Position numbers and translations under genes: made by a program. Positions 26,901-33,964 of a stretch of 64,000 bases of DNA are shown here, one piece after another. Positions within the stretch are counted from its first letter, which is position 1. The number at the start of each line of letters is the position of its first letter. The notes beneath the pieces are model-generated. The model had not been told where the DNA came from and did not search any database. It saw nothing but the letters and a program-made list of their open reading frames with translations. Source of the stretch: Chryseobacterium soli (lineage in GTDB: Bacteria > Bacteroidota > Bacteroidia > Flavobacteriales > Weeksellaceae); contig NZ_JPRH01000002.1 of assembly GCF_000737705.1 (NCBI RefSeq), positions 1 through 64,000 on the forward strand, read 5' to 3'.

Positions 26901-28223
26901 ATGGGAAACGACAATATTGTACCTGTAGGAATTTTTTTCGATGGAACTGGAAATAACGGGATCAATGCCTCCGCAGCAGATAAACTTCCTAAAACTAATG
27001 AAAGTTATTACGGTGCCTGCACCAATATCTTTAAACTTTTCAGTTTGTTTACCGGAGATCAGAAACTATATGTAGAAGGAATAGGTACCGTTACAGGAGG
27101 AGAAGACAGCAATATAGCAATGGCCACCTGTGCAAATCCACCGGGATGTGAAGGGTATTCTTCAGATGATAAACTTAATAAGGCGTACAGCTTTGTTCAG
27201 GGAATTGTCAATAATACCGCCAAACAATATCAGTTTTATATTTTCGGATTCAGCAGAGGCTGTATGCTGGCAAGGAATTTCTGTAACCAGTTGCTGGCAA
27301 ACTATCCATCCGCAGATATTACCATCAAGTTTCTGGGTGTTTTTGATACCGTAGAATCCAAACCTTTTAACGATTACAATGTCAGTGTACCGCAGGCAGT
27401 AGAAAATGCACTTCATCTATGTGCGGTAAATGAATGCAGATTCTTTTTTCCGCTTACCGGTTTTTTTGAAACTTCAAAAAGCGGACAGGACACGGCATAC
27501 AGAGCGGGAACTTCCGTTTGGAAAGAAGTTTTTGTTCCGGGAGCTCATGCAGATGTAGGAGGAGGATATCTGGAAGCCTCACAGTCGGTATACATCTCTA
27601 CAGACTTTGTCAACAGCAATGATTTGCATGATTATGTTGCAGATGTAAGAAATGCAAAAACAGATGCTGAAGGAAATAAGATTTGGGACTCACTGCTGTC
27701 GGGTTATCAGATAGATTCAGGAGAAGTCCTTTCTCAGGCATATGTTTCCAGAGATAATGTATATCAGGACCTTTCTAAAGTGTACGGACGGTTAATGTTG
27801 GAAGAAGCTAATGCTGTATCAGAGATGTTCAGCACAACATTTAGCATAGATGATTTTGAAATCGATCCGGAGCAGCATGGATTATTAATTGAACTGTATG
27901 CAGTACTGGAGCCGTATCTTAAAAATTTTTCAAAAAATCTAAAGCCTGCTTATCATTACAGTCAACTGGCGGATTACACCCATATTTCAGCCAATTTTGG
28001 GCTGTACAGCAATGATTTACTCCTGCGGTCTGGAGAGAATATTGATGCTGAGCTGATCAATAACGGATTAAATGTTCCAAGTATTACCTCTGCAGATCAT
28101 GAAACCCGCTTAAAAGTATCTACAGAGCTGCATCTTCCGGAAGACAGTCTCATTACAGACTTTCTGTATGGAACCAACGTTCCGAATAATGATATTTGGA
28201 GCCGTTCAATACTCATGAAATAA
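26901..28223 (+). CDS. DUF2235 / Tle1-like alpha/beta-hydrolase (putative lipase effector)
   Basis: A 440-aa protein that begins with the DUF2235 signature VGIFFDGTGNN (residues 8-19). The nucleophile elbow is GFSRG with S118, and the likely triad is completed by D149 (GVFDTV) and H216 (PGAHADVGGGY). By family knowledge, Tle1-type DUF2235 proteins are phospholipases, often delivered by type VI secretion against competitors. There is no signal peptide here, no adjacent Hcp, VgrG or PAAR gene, and no obvious immunity partner. A housekeeping or intracellular lipase role is therefore open. It has its own promoter with the shared inverted-repeat architecture and ends at a strong terminator. Confidence 0.8.
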   Translation: MGNDNIVPVGIFFDGTGNNGINASAADKLPKTNESYYGACTNIFKLFSLFTGDQKLYVEGIGTVTGGEDSNIAMATCANPPGCEGYSSDDKLNKAYSFVQGIVNNTAKQYQFYIFGFSRGCMLARNFCNQLLANYPSADITIKFLGVFDTVESKPFNDYNVSVPQAVENALHLCAVNECRFFFPLTGFFETSKSGQDTAYRAGTSVWKEVFVPGAHADVGGGYLEASQSVYISTDFVNSNDLHDYVADVRNAKTDAEGNKIWDSLLSGYQIDSGEVLSQAYVSRDNVYQDLSKVYGRLMLEEANAVSEMFSTTFSIDDFEIDPEQHGLLIELYAVLEPYLKNFSKNLKPAYHYSQLADYTHISANFGLYSNDLLLRSGENIDAELINNGLNVPSITSADHETRLKVSTELHLPEDSLITDFLYGTNVPNNDIWSRSILMK

Positions 28224-28276
28224 AAAATTAAATATAATAATGTTAGTAATTTTTCAGTTTTAAATTTAGGTTGTGT

Positions 28277-28309
28277 AAAAGGGGTGTCTGGCAGGATACC
28301 CCTTTTTTT
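28277..28309 (+). terminator. Terminator after the DUF2235 gene
   Basis: AAAAGGGGTGTC pairs with GATACCCCTTTT (one wobble) around a 6-nt loop, followed by further T. Confidence 0.85.
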
Positions 28310-28361
28310 AAGGGGGATTTTCAAATAATAATCTGCTAAAATCCATAATTGTAATCTTGTA

Positions 28362-28430
28362 CCGTAAAAATACGGATGCTTAATTGGGTATTTATACGAT
28401 AGGATTTAGTTTTTAATAATGGTTACTTTG
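28362..28430 (+). promoter_or_regulatory. Regulon promoter 2 (orphan, in front of a short transcript unit)
   Basis: The inverted repeat CCGTAAAAATACGG (28362-28375) lies 51 nt before TTTG (28427-28430, context GTTACTTTGAATT). GTATTTATAC (28388-28397) is itself a near-palindrome of the same kind. It ends exactly 29 nt before the TTTG and is followed by the TACGATA pattern. No terminator-like T run follows the inverted repeat, and it does not follow a gene directly, so it is not explained as a terminator. Confidence 0.6.
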
Positions 28431-28436
28431 AATTGT

Positions 28437-28640
28437 GATATATGCGAAATGCTGAAGACAAATTAAAATTCTATATCTCCATATCAATAAAAATAACCGG
28501 CTATATTAGTTGAAAAATAATTGAAACAGAAAATAAAGCAGGTGTTTTTCTTACAATTCTATACTATCCAAAGGGTATTTCATATACAATATATAAGTTT
28601 TTAATAGAGAAAGGTTGTTCTTCCGGGAGCAGCTTTTTTA
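28437..28640 (+). ncRNA. Candidate small RNA or small-protein transcript
   Basis: The expected transcript runs from the promoter with TTTG at 28427-28430 to a hairpin with T run at 28610-28639 (GTTGTTC / GAGCAGC with wobbles). It is about 200 nt. It contains a 23-codon frame at 28442-28513 (MRNAEDKLKFYISIS...), whose start lies only 11 nt behind the TTTG. The last 74 nt (28567-28640) share blocks with a second copy at 32384-32450: CCAA(A)GGGTATTT, then AGTTTTTAATA, then GAAAGGTTG(T/C)TC, then the terminator. A structured RNA and a small protein are both possible. Confidence 0.35.
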
Positions 28641-29151
28641 TTGCCTTTCCCTAAAAAAGTGCATTTTCTGAAATTTCATAACTCTTTCATGAATTTTTTT
28701 AAGCATCAAAGTTGACTTTCCAAGACGATGATGTGAAAACTTTACACCAACAGTTACAGAATTGTATTTTCAAAATACTCAGTTCAATATCATAAAAAAT
28801 GTTAAATATTTCATTGTTGCACTAAATTCAAATTTTCTACAGATTGTTCGTACACATTTGTGGTAGAGTTTGAAATAATTTCAATTCTGAATTAAAATAT
28901 TGTAAAATGAAAAAGTCAATAATGGGAATGTTATTATTGAAGCCAATCTGGCGAAAATGGACAATATACAGCGTCTCTGGTAACAGCATTTGGGATACTT
29001 TTTCATCAATTATTATTATAGAAAGGCAACTACTATATGCGGGTGTTTCAGCAGTAATTATCACACAAAAATTTTAAAAAAGTATGGTTTAGATTTATTT
29101 TTTGAGGTTTCGGGGACTACATTTTTCGGGCAATAAATAAAATTTCCAACT
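28641..29151. other. A/T-rich intergenic region with a possible gene relic
   Basis: No intact gene is seen. One plus-strand frame at about 28938-29136 reads IEANLAKMDNIQRLW, a stop, then about 50 further codons ending LKKYGLDLFFEVSGTTFFGQ. It may be the tail of a decayed gene of unknown family. A possible -7 box (GAGTTTG) lies near 28866. Nothing else stands out. Confidence 0.3.
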
Positions 29152-32100
29152 ATGATTACTTTTTTAGAAAATCACATTTTCGCCATTCAGATTTCTCTGT
29201 TTTTATTTATTTTGATTGTGTTTTGGTTGATAGAAAACTTCTATCAGATGCAGAATTCAAGGCAGAAAGTATTACATACGTTTGTGAATGCACACTTTTT
29301 AATTTTTGTAATTCCCGTGCAGATGTGTTTATCCGTTATCGCACTTTCTGTTTCTAACCAGACGGAAATTAATTCCTGGGGACTGCTAAAATATCTTCCG
29401 GTAAAAGAAAATACATTCACATTTTATCTCATAGCAATCGTAGCACTGGACTTTTCAAATTTTGTATATCATTATTTAATGCATAAAATTCCTGTTTGCT
29501 GGCGCTTTCATCAGGTTCATCATAGCGATATGGAGGTGGATATAAGCACGACTTTTAGAGAACATCCGGGCGAAACTTTTCTGCGGGTCAGTTTTTTTAT
29601 CCTGACTATTTTTGTGCTGGGTATTTCGCCGTGGATTATTATTGTGTTTCAACTGTTCGAAAGCAGTTCAAATATTATTTCTCATTCAAGCATAAAGCTT
29701 CCGGAGCGAATAGACCGTTTTGTGTCACTTATTTTTGTAACACCAAACTCTCACAGTATCCACCACCACTACAGATTACCGCATACCGACACCAATTACG
29801 GTGATATTCTTTCCATTTGGGATCACCTCTTCAGAACCGCATCCAGAATGTGCCAAAAAGAAGTCGTTTATGGAATTAACACACATATGAATCCTGTTTA
29901 TAACGCCAATTTTATAATGCTTATTAAAAGGCCTTTTCGAAGGAAAAATAAAAAATCAGGTGCCCGTAACAGCGGCATTAATAATATGCTGATTTTTATT
30001 TTAATTCTTTGCAGCCATACTTTTCGAGCTCAGGAAAAAGTATTGCCTGAAATAAAAGATTCAACCGTGATTGAAACAGTTCTTTTAGCTGGAAAATCAA
30101 AAAAGCGAATCAAAAAAGAAGTTAATCCAGCCTATAAAATATTATTGAAAGTCTGGCAAAATAAAGATGAAAATAAAAAAATAAGCAATCCCTTTTATGA
30201 ATATGATGAGTTGAGCAGCACAGAAATTGGTTTGAATGGGATGACAAAAAGCTTTACGGATGACGTGTTTAAAAAAAAAACAGATTCGGGAATGGCAAAA
30301 GGTCTGCTCACAGGAACAGGGGATAATTTTGATATTCCCATAGAGCTTCTGCAGACTTTTAGACACCATTATGTTTCTCCAAAATTTAATCTGGAAAGAA
30401 GTAAATTACTTGGAAAAAAAGATATTGGTGTACCCCAGAATTTGAAGCTTTTTGAAAGGCTGGAAGCAGCTTTTAAAAATATAGATCCTTATGAAGAAAA
30501 TATTGTTTTACTGAACAAAAACTTCGTGAGTCCAATTTCCAGAGAAGGCTTTGGCACGTACGATTATGTTTTAAAAGATAGTCTGAAGGTGGATAATGAA
30601 ACCATATACTCTATAGATTATTTTCCAAGAGAAAGCAGAGAACTTGGTTTCAGGGGTGAATTCAAAATATCCTCCATAAATTATGCGTTGGTTTCTATCG
30701 TGTTGAAAACCCCTCACCATATGAACCTCAATTTTGTAAAAGATTTGGATTTTAGTAAAACATATTCTTTAAACTCACAGCAAAAATATATTCCGGAAAG
30801 TAATAATTACAACGGCGTTTTCACTATTCTCAGCAAAAAAGATGAAAAAGGATTATTTGTCATAAAAAAAGATTTTTTCAGCAATTATACTTTTGATGAA
30901 CCTCAAAAAATATCTTTTTATAATGTTGCAGATGAAGAACAAATATCCTCTCCTACAAAAGATTTTATTGAAGAAAATGCTGATGCGGAAACTAAAAGAA
31001 TTCAGAAATTAGTAGAATTTACAAGCACTACCAAAAAAATAACCAATCTTACCAATGCGCTCTATTCTTTTTCGGAAGGCTACTTTAATGCATTTAAAGG
31101 CATACAGCTGGGAAATATTTACAGTGCTGTAGCATCCAACGAAATTCAGGGCTTTAATTTCCGGTTGGGTTTCCGGACTTATCAAACGTTGAATGACAGG
31201 TTTAGAATTCAGGGTTTTGCCACCTATGGTTTTAAAAATAATTCTTTAAGTTTTGGGTTGGAAGGAAAATATCTGTTAATAAAAAACCAACGTGTCATAA
31301 TAGATGCGGCCTACACCGATGATTACCAGCAGGCGGGTTTAACACGTTTTGTAGGTGATTATATTTTGCCAAATGCTGAAGATGAATCCAAAGCTATTAT
31401 TTCCAGAGGAAGAAATTATTATTTGTCTAAAATTGATAAAGCAAGTGCGAAAATTTCAATGGAGCCTTATAAAAATTTTCAATTTGGAGTGATGGCGAAT
31501 TACAGTACTATACAAAGTGCGGCGCCAGATTTATTCTCTCTTGCTTTTATCAACCCTAAAACTCAGGCATTAGAAACCCAGACGAATGACTTCAATACCA
31601 CATTTTTTATAAATTACACGCCCAGAAGAGAAGTTTTCGGAAACGGGGTGGAACGGAATTTAGGAATAAAACTGCATCCAACCCTGTTGCTTAATGTTAT
31701 AAATGGTTTCAATGGTGTAGGTAAATCTCAATTTGAATATCAAAAAATCAATATTTTATACAATCATCCTATTTTTACGGGAAAATTTGGGGTGTTGGAT
31801 CCTACCATTATTGCAGGAAAAACTTTTAATCCAGTACCCTTGTCTTTAGCAAGTGGAGTTTCCGCAAATCAAACTTATTTTTATGCTCCCAATACCTTTG
31901 CCCTGCTCAATTATTACCAGTATGTTGCCGATGAATTTGTTCAGTTCAATGTAGAACATCATTTTAATGGATTTCTCATTAATCATATCCCACTTCTCAA
32001 CCGAACGAAAATGAGAAGTGTTCTTTTATTTCGAACGTATATGGGACATGTTTCGGGGGAGTCAAATGCAGTGAACCGCTCAAATATAAAATATAATGTA

Positions 32101-32265
32101 CCGGCAAAACCTTATATGGAATATGGTTTTGGGTTAGAAAATATTGGTTTTGGTAACCTTCGTCCTTTACGTATAGACTTTATTTGGAATAATATTTCTA
32201 CAAAAAACAATGATAATGTTTCTCCAAAATTCGGAATAAGGTTTGGATTTAATACAACATTTTAA
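29152..32265 (+). CDS. Sterol-desaturase-like enzyme fused to a DUF5686-like outer-membrane protein
   Basis: One uninterrupted 1037-aa frame holds two unrelated proteins. Residues 1-265 form a fatty acid hydroxylase/sterol desaturase with several membrane helices and the di-iron histidine clusters H107xxxH111, H120xxHH124 and H201xxHHH. A basic stretch (RPFRRKNKK) follows, and then from M279 what looks like a complete signal peptide (MLIFILILCSHTFRAQ). Residues 300-1037 resemble DUF5686-type outer-membrane proteins: strand-rich, with LTGTGDNFDIPIELLQ and a beta-barrel-like end (GFRTYQTLNDRFRIQG ... FGIRFGFNTTF). The mix would need a cytoplasmic-membrane enzyme and an outer-membrane barrel in one chain, so the second half may be made from an internal start at 29986 or released by signal peptidase. 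A fusion by stop-codon loss is the simplest origin. Confidence 0.8.
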   Translation: MITFLENHIFAIQISLFLFILIVFWLIENFYQMQNSRQKVLHTFVNAHFLIFVIPVQMCLSVIALSVSNQTEINSWGLLKYLPVKENTFTFYLIAIVALDFSNFVYHYLMHKIPVCWRFHQVHHSDMEVDISTTFREHPGETFLRVSFFILTIFVLGISPWIIIVFQLFESSSNIISHSSIKLPERIDRFVSLIFVTPNSHSIHHHYRLPHTDTNYGDILSIWDHLFRTASRMCQKEVVYGINTHMNPVYNANFIMLIKRPFRRKNKKSGARNSGINNMLIFILILCSHTFRAQEKVLPEIKDSTVIETVLLAGKSKKRIKKEVNPAYKILLKVWQNKDENKKISNPFYEYDELSSTEIGLNGMTKSFTDDVFKKKTDSGMAKGLLTGTGDNFDIPIELLQTFRHHYVSPKFNLERSKLLGKKDIGVPQNLKLFERLEAAFKNIDPYEENIVLLNKNFVSPISREGFGTYDYVLKDSLKVDNETIYSIDYFPRESRELGFRGEFKISSINYALVSIVLKTPHHMNLNFVKDLDFSKTYSLNSQQKYIPESNNYNGVFTILSKKDEKGLFVIKKDFFSNYTFDEPQKISFYNVADEEQISSPTKDFIEENADAETKRIQKLVEFTSTTKKITNLTNALYSFSEGYFNAFKGIQLGNIYSAVASNEIQGFNFRLGFRTYQTLNDRFRIQGFATYGFKNNSLSFGLEGKYLLIKNQRVIIDAAYTDDYQQAGLTRFVGDYILPNAEDESKAIISRGRNYYLSKIDKASAKISMEPYKNFQFGVMANYSTIQSAAPDLFSLAFINPKTQALETQTNDFNTTFFINYTPRREVFGNGVERNLGIKLHPTLLLNVINGFNGVGKSQFEYQKINILYNHPIFTGKFGVLDPTIIAGKTFNPVPLSLASGVSANQTYFYAPNTFALLNYYQYVADEFVQFNVEHHFNGFLINHIPLLNRTKMRSVLLFRTYMGHVSGESNAVNRSNIKYNVPAKPYMEYGFGLENIGFGNLRPLRIDFIWNNISTKNNDNVSPKFGIRFGFNTTF

Positions 32266-32383
32266 TGAGTGTTTTTCTGCTCATCAAGAAATTAATCCTT
32301 GATCTTAATAAAAATATTTAGCTGAATGTAGAATGAAAACTCTGTGATGTACTGATCTAAGATTAAATAATAATGGCAGCAGT

Positions 32384-32450
32384 TCCAAGGGTATTTGTAA
32401 TTGCTGAGTTTTTAATAAGAAAGGTTGCTCGTCTGGGCAGTCTTTTTTTT
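32384..32450 (+). terminator. Second copy of the terminator-associated repeat
   Basis: It shares CCAAGGGTATTT, AGTTTTTAATA and GAAAGGTTGCTC with 28567-28640 and ends in a hairpin (AAGGTTGCTC / GGGCAGTCTT with wobbles) plus eight T. Just upstream, CAGCAGTT (32377-32384) pairs with AATTGCTG (32399-32406) around a 14-nt loop that contains the shared AGGGTATTT. It probably terminates the desaturase-fusion transcript, and it may be a processed 3'-end RNA. Confidence 0.5.
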
Positions 32451-32466
32451 GTTTTAAATATTGATT

Positions 32467-32537
32467 CAGTAGAAATACTGAGCCTGCAATTTGGTGGTTT
32501 TTACTCTATATTCTGATTTTTTTTCATTGTTACTTTG
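32467..32537 (+). promoter_or_regulatory. Regulon promoter 3 (in front of the two-gene cassette)
   Basis: The inverted repeat CAGTAGAAATACTG (32467-32480) lies 53 nt before TTTG (32534-32537, context GTTACTTTGAATT). The TAC of TGGTTTTTAC (32495-32504) lies exactly 29 nt before the TTTG and is followed by the TACTCTA pattern. The outer pair differs from promoters 1 and 2 (A/T instead of C/G), but the symmetry is kept. Confidence 0.6.
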
Positions 32538-32588
32538 AATTATTCAAACCCATATCATCACAATATTAATACCCAAAAACTAAATATT

Positions 32589-32837
32589 ATGACAGTATCA
32601 GAATGGCTTTCAACAGCAGGTAAGCTTCATTCCGCTTGTGTAAGTGAGCAAGGCGAAGGTAACGGAAGTGGAAGAATCACGATGTCACAAGCAAAAACTC
32701 TGAATGTTTTGCAACATGCGATAGGATCAGACCACGGAATCAAGCAGGTTACCTATAACGAGGCGAGAGTAAGCCTTGATGAAATGTTTGTTATGGTAAA
32801 AGCGGGGCAAAAAACACCACCACTTATTGCTGGATAA
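32589..32837 (+). CDS. Small protein of unknown function, first gene of a two-gene cassette
   Basis: An 82-aa protein from ATG at 32589. An upstream in-frame TTG at 32535 overlaps the -7 box and is rejected. It starts MTVSEWLSTAGKLHSAC, has a glycine-rich turn (GEGNGSGRITMSQAK), and ends VKAGQKTPPLIAG. There is no signal peptide and no membrane segment. The second gene follows after 55 bp. Both lie behind a promoter of the shared inverted-repeat type. A small chaperone, adaptor or immunity-like partner for the larger protein is possible but not shown. Confidence 0.65.
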   Translation: MTVSEWLSTAGKLHSACVSEQGEGNGSGRITMSQAKTLNVLQHAIGSDHGIKQVTYNEARVSLDEMFVMVKAGQKTPPLIAG

Positions 32838-32892
32838 AATGGGAAAAGATTTTCAAAAATAAAAACAATAACTTTTTAAAACTAAAACAATT

Positions 32893-33807
32893 ATGGCATG
32901 TAGAACAGCATCTGTTGAAAGAGTAGCAGATAAAACAGTAAGTGCAAAACAGCAAATAGACAAGCTTCAGGCAATGATCGAATCTCAGGAAGCACACAAC
33001 AAGGCTGTTTTTTATAAGCAAATTGATGAGCATTTGGCAAGTGCAAAACTAACAGATGCTAGAGAGATTTCTTATACATCTAATATTAAAACAGAATATG
33101 TAAGCGAATTCAGCCTTGATAAAATAGCAAGTGTTGTCGTTTCTGCGTTAAAAGCGGCTAAAGCTGCAACAAATCCGGCGTATCCGCAAGCTCCTACCAG
33201 TCAGGAAGCTATTGAAGCGTATTCGGACGTTGTGAATGCAGTAGCGGAAGCGGCAAAATCTTCATCGAATTCTGCAGCAAGTTTAGCTTTCTCAATGAAC
33301 AGATTGGCTCCGGGAACGATTGCTTTCCTTTTTGCATCTTCAATCAATATTCAGGATGAAGAAACTTTCGGAAGCGAAGCCATTACAACAACAGCAATCT
33401 ATTACAGGTTAATGGAAAGCCCCAGAGATGTAGAATTGTCAGCAGCTTTAGATGCAACAAGAATCCGTGTTTCTGCAGATTTGGCAACTTACAAAAAATT
33501 CATTGCATTGCAGGCAGCGTTGGTAGATGCTCTTGCAGATGGTAAAATAAGTTTTGAAGTTTATCTTCTACAAGATGATAAATATGCTAAAAAGGCGGCC
33601 GAACTGGAAAAAAGAGTAAAAGACGGTACACCTGTCGCAAAAGCTGCAAAGGGTCTTGTTCCGAAAATTTTATCTGTTGAAGATATGGGATCAGGAACGC
33701 ACAAGGCTCTTGTAAACTCCGCGGTAGAAAAATTATCAGCAATGGGAGATGCTTACAAAAGCGTTGTTGAAAGAACACGTTCTCGTATAGAAAACGGATA
33801 TTTCTAA
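32893..33807 (+). CDS. Ala/Ser-rich helical protein of unknown function
   Basis: A 304-aa protein, not recognised. It is rich in Ala, Ser and Lys and predicted mostly helical: an N-terminal heptad-like stretch (DKTVSAKQQIDKLQAMIESQEAHNKAVFYKQIDEHL), Ala-rich amphipathic helices (DKIASVVVSALKAAKAA, SDVVNAVAEAAKSSSNSAASLAFSMNRL), and a charged C-terminal coiled part (YAKKAAELEKRVKDG, VEKLSAMGDAYKSVVERTRSR). A moderately hydrophobic centre (APGTIAFLFASSINI) is flanked by helices. That is reminiscent of alpha-helical pore-forming proteins or of secretion-system structural proteins, but no motif proves either. It has no signal peptide. It is co-transcribed with the 82-aa gene and followed by a strong terminator. 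Confidence 0.6.
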   Translation: MACRTASVERVADKTVSAKQQIDKLQAMIESQEAHNKAVFYKQIDEHLASAKLTDAREISYTSNIKTEYVSEFSLDKIASVVVSALKAAKAATNPAYPQAPTSQEAIEAYSDVVNAVAEAAKSSSNSAASLAFSMNRLAPGTIAFLFASSINIQDEETFGSEAITTTAIYYRLMESPRDVELSAALDATRIRVSADLATYKKFIALQAALVDALADGKISFEVYLLQDDKYAKKAAELEKRVKDGTPVAKAAKGLVPKILSVEDMGSGTHKALVNSAVEKLSAMGDAYKSVVERTRSRIENGYF

Positions 33808-33860
33808 TATTTTTTAATAAAATGACTACATAATATCATCATTTTAAATTTAGGTGCATG

Positions 33861-33887
33861 AAGCTGTTCTTTGAACAGCTTTTTTTA
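33861..33887 (+). terminator. Terminator after the two-gene cassette
   Basis: AAGCTGTTC / GAACAGCTT with a 3-nt loop and a run of seven T. Confidence 0.9.
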
Positions 33888-33913
33888 TTTCCGACTATTC
33901 ATTTCTTTTTCCG

Positions 33914-33921
33914 TATTTTTG
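33914..33921 (+). promoter_or_regulatory. ABC-F gene promoter -7 box
   Basis: TATTTTTG matches TAnnTTTG, 43 nt before the start codon. Confidence 0.55.
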
Positions 33922-33964
33922 CACCCGAAAAATATTCAGTATTAATTCTTAATAATATCATTAA

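Larger units (their letters stand above)
32266..32588. other. Intergenic region with ncRNA-like repeat copy and regulon promoter 3
   Basis: No protein gene is seen. In order it holds the end of the desaturase transcript, a hairpin (32377-32384 with 32399-32406), the second copy of the terminator-associated repeat (32384-32450), and the inverted-repeat promoter of the next gene. Confidence 0.6.

Noticed and set aside
32535..32588. TTG start extending the 82-aa protein by 18 codons
   Set aside because: The TTG overlaps the -7 box, so it would lie upstream of the transcription start.
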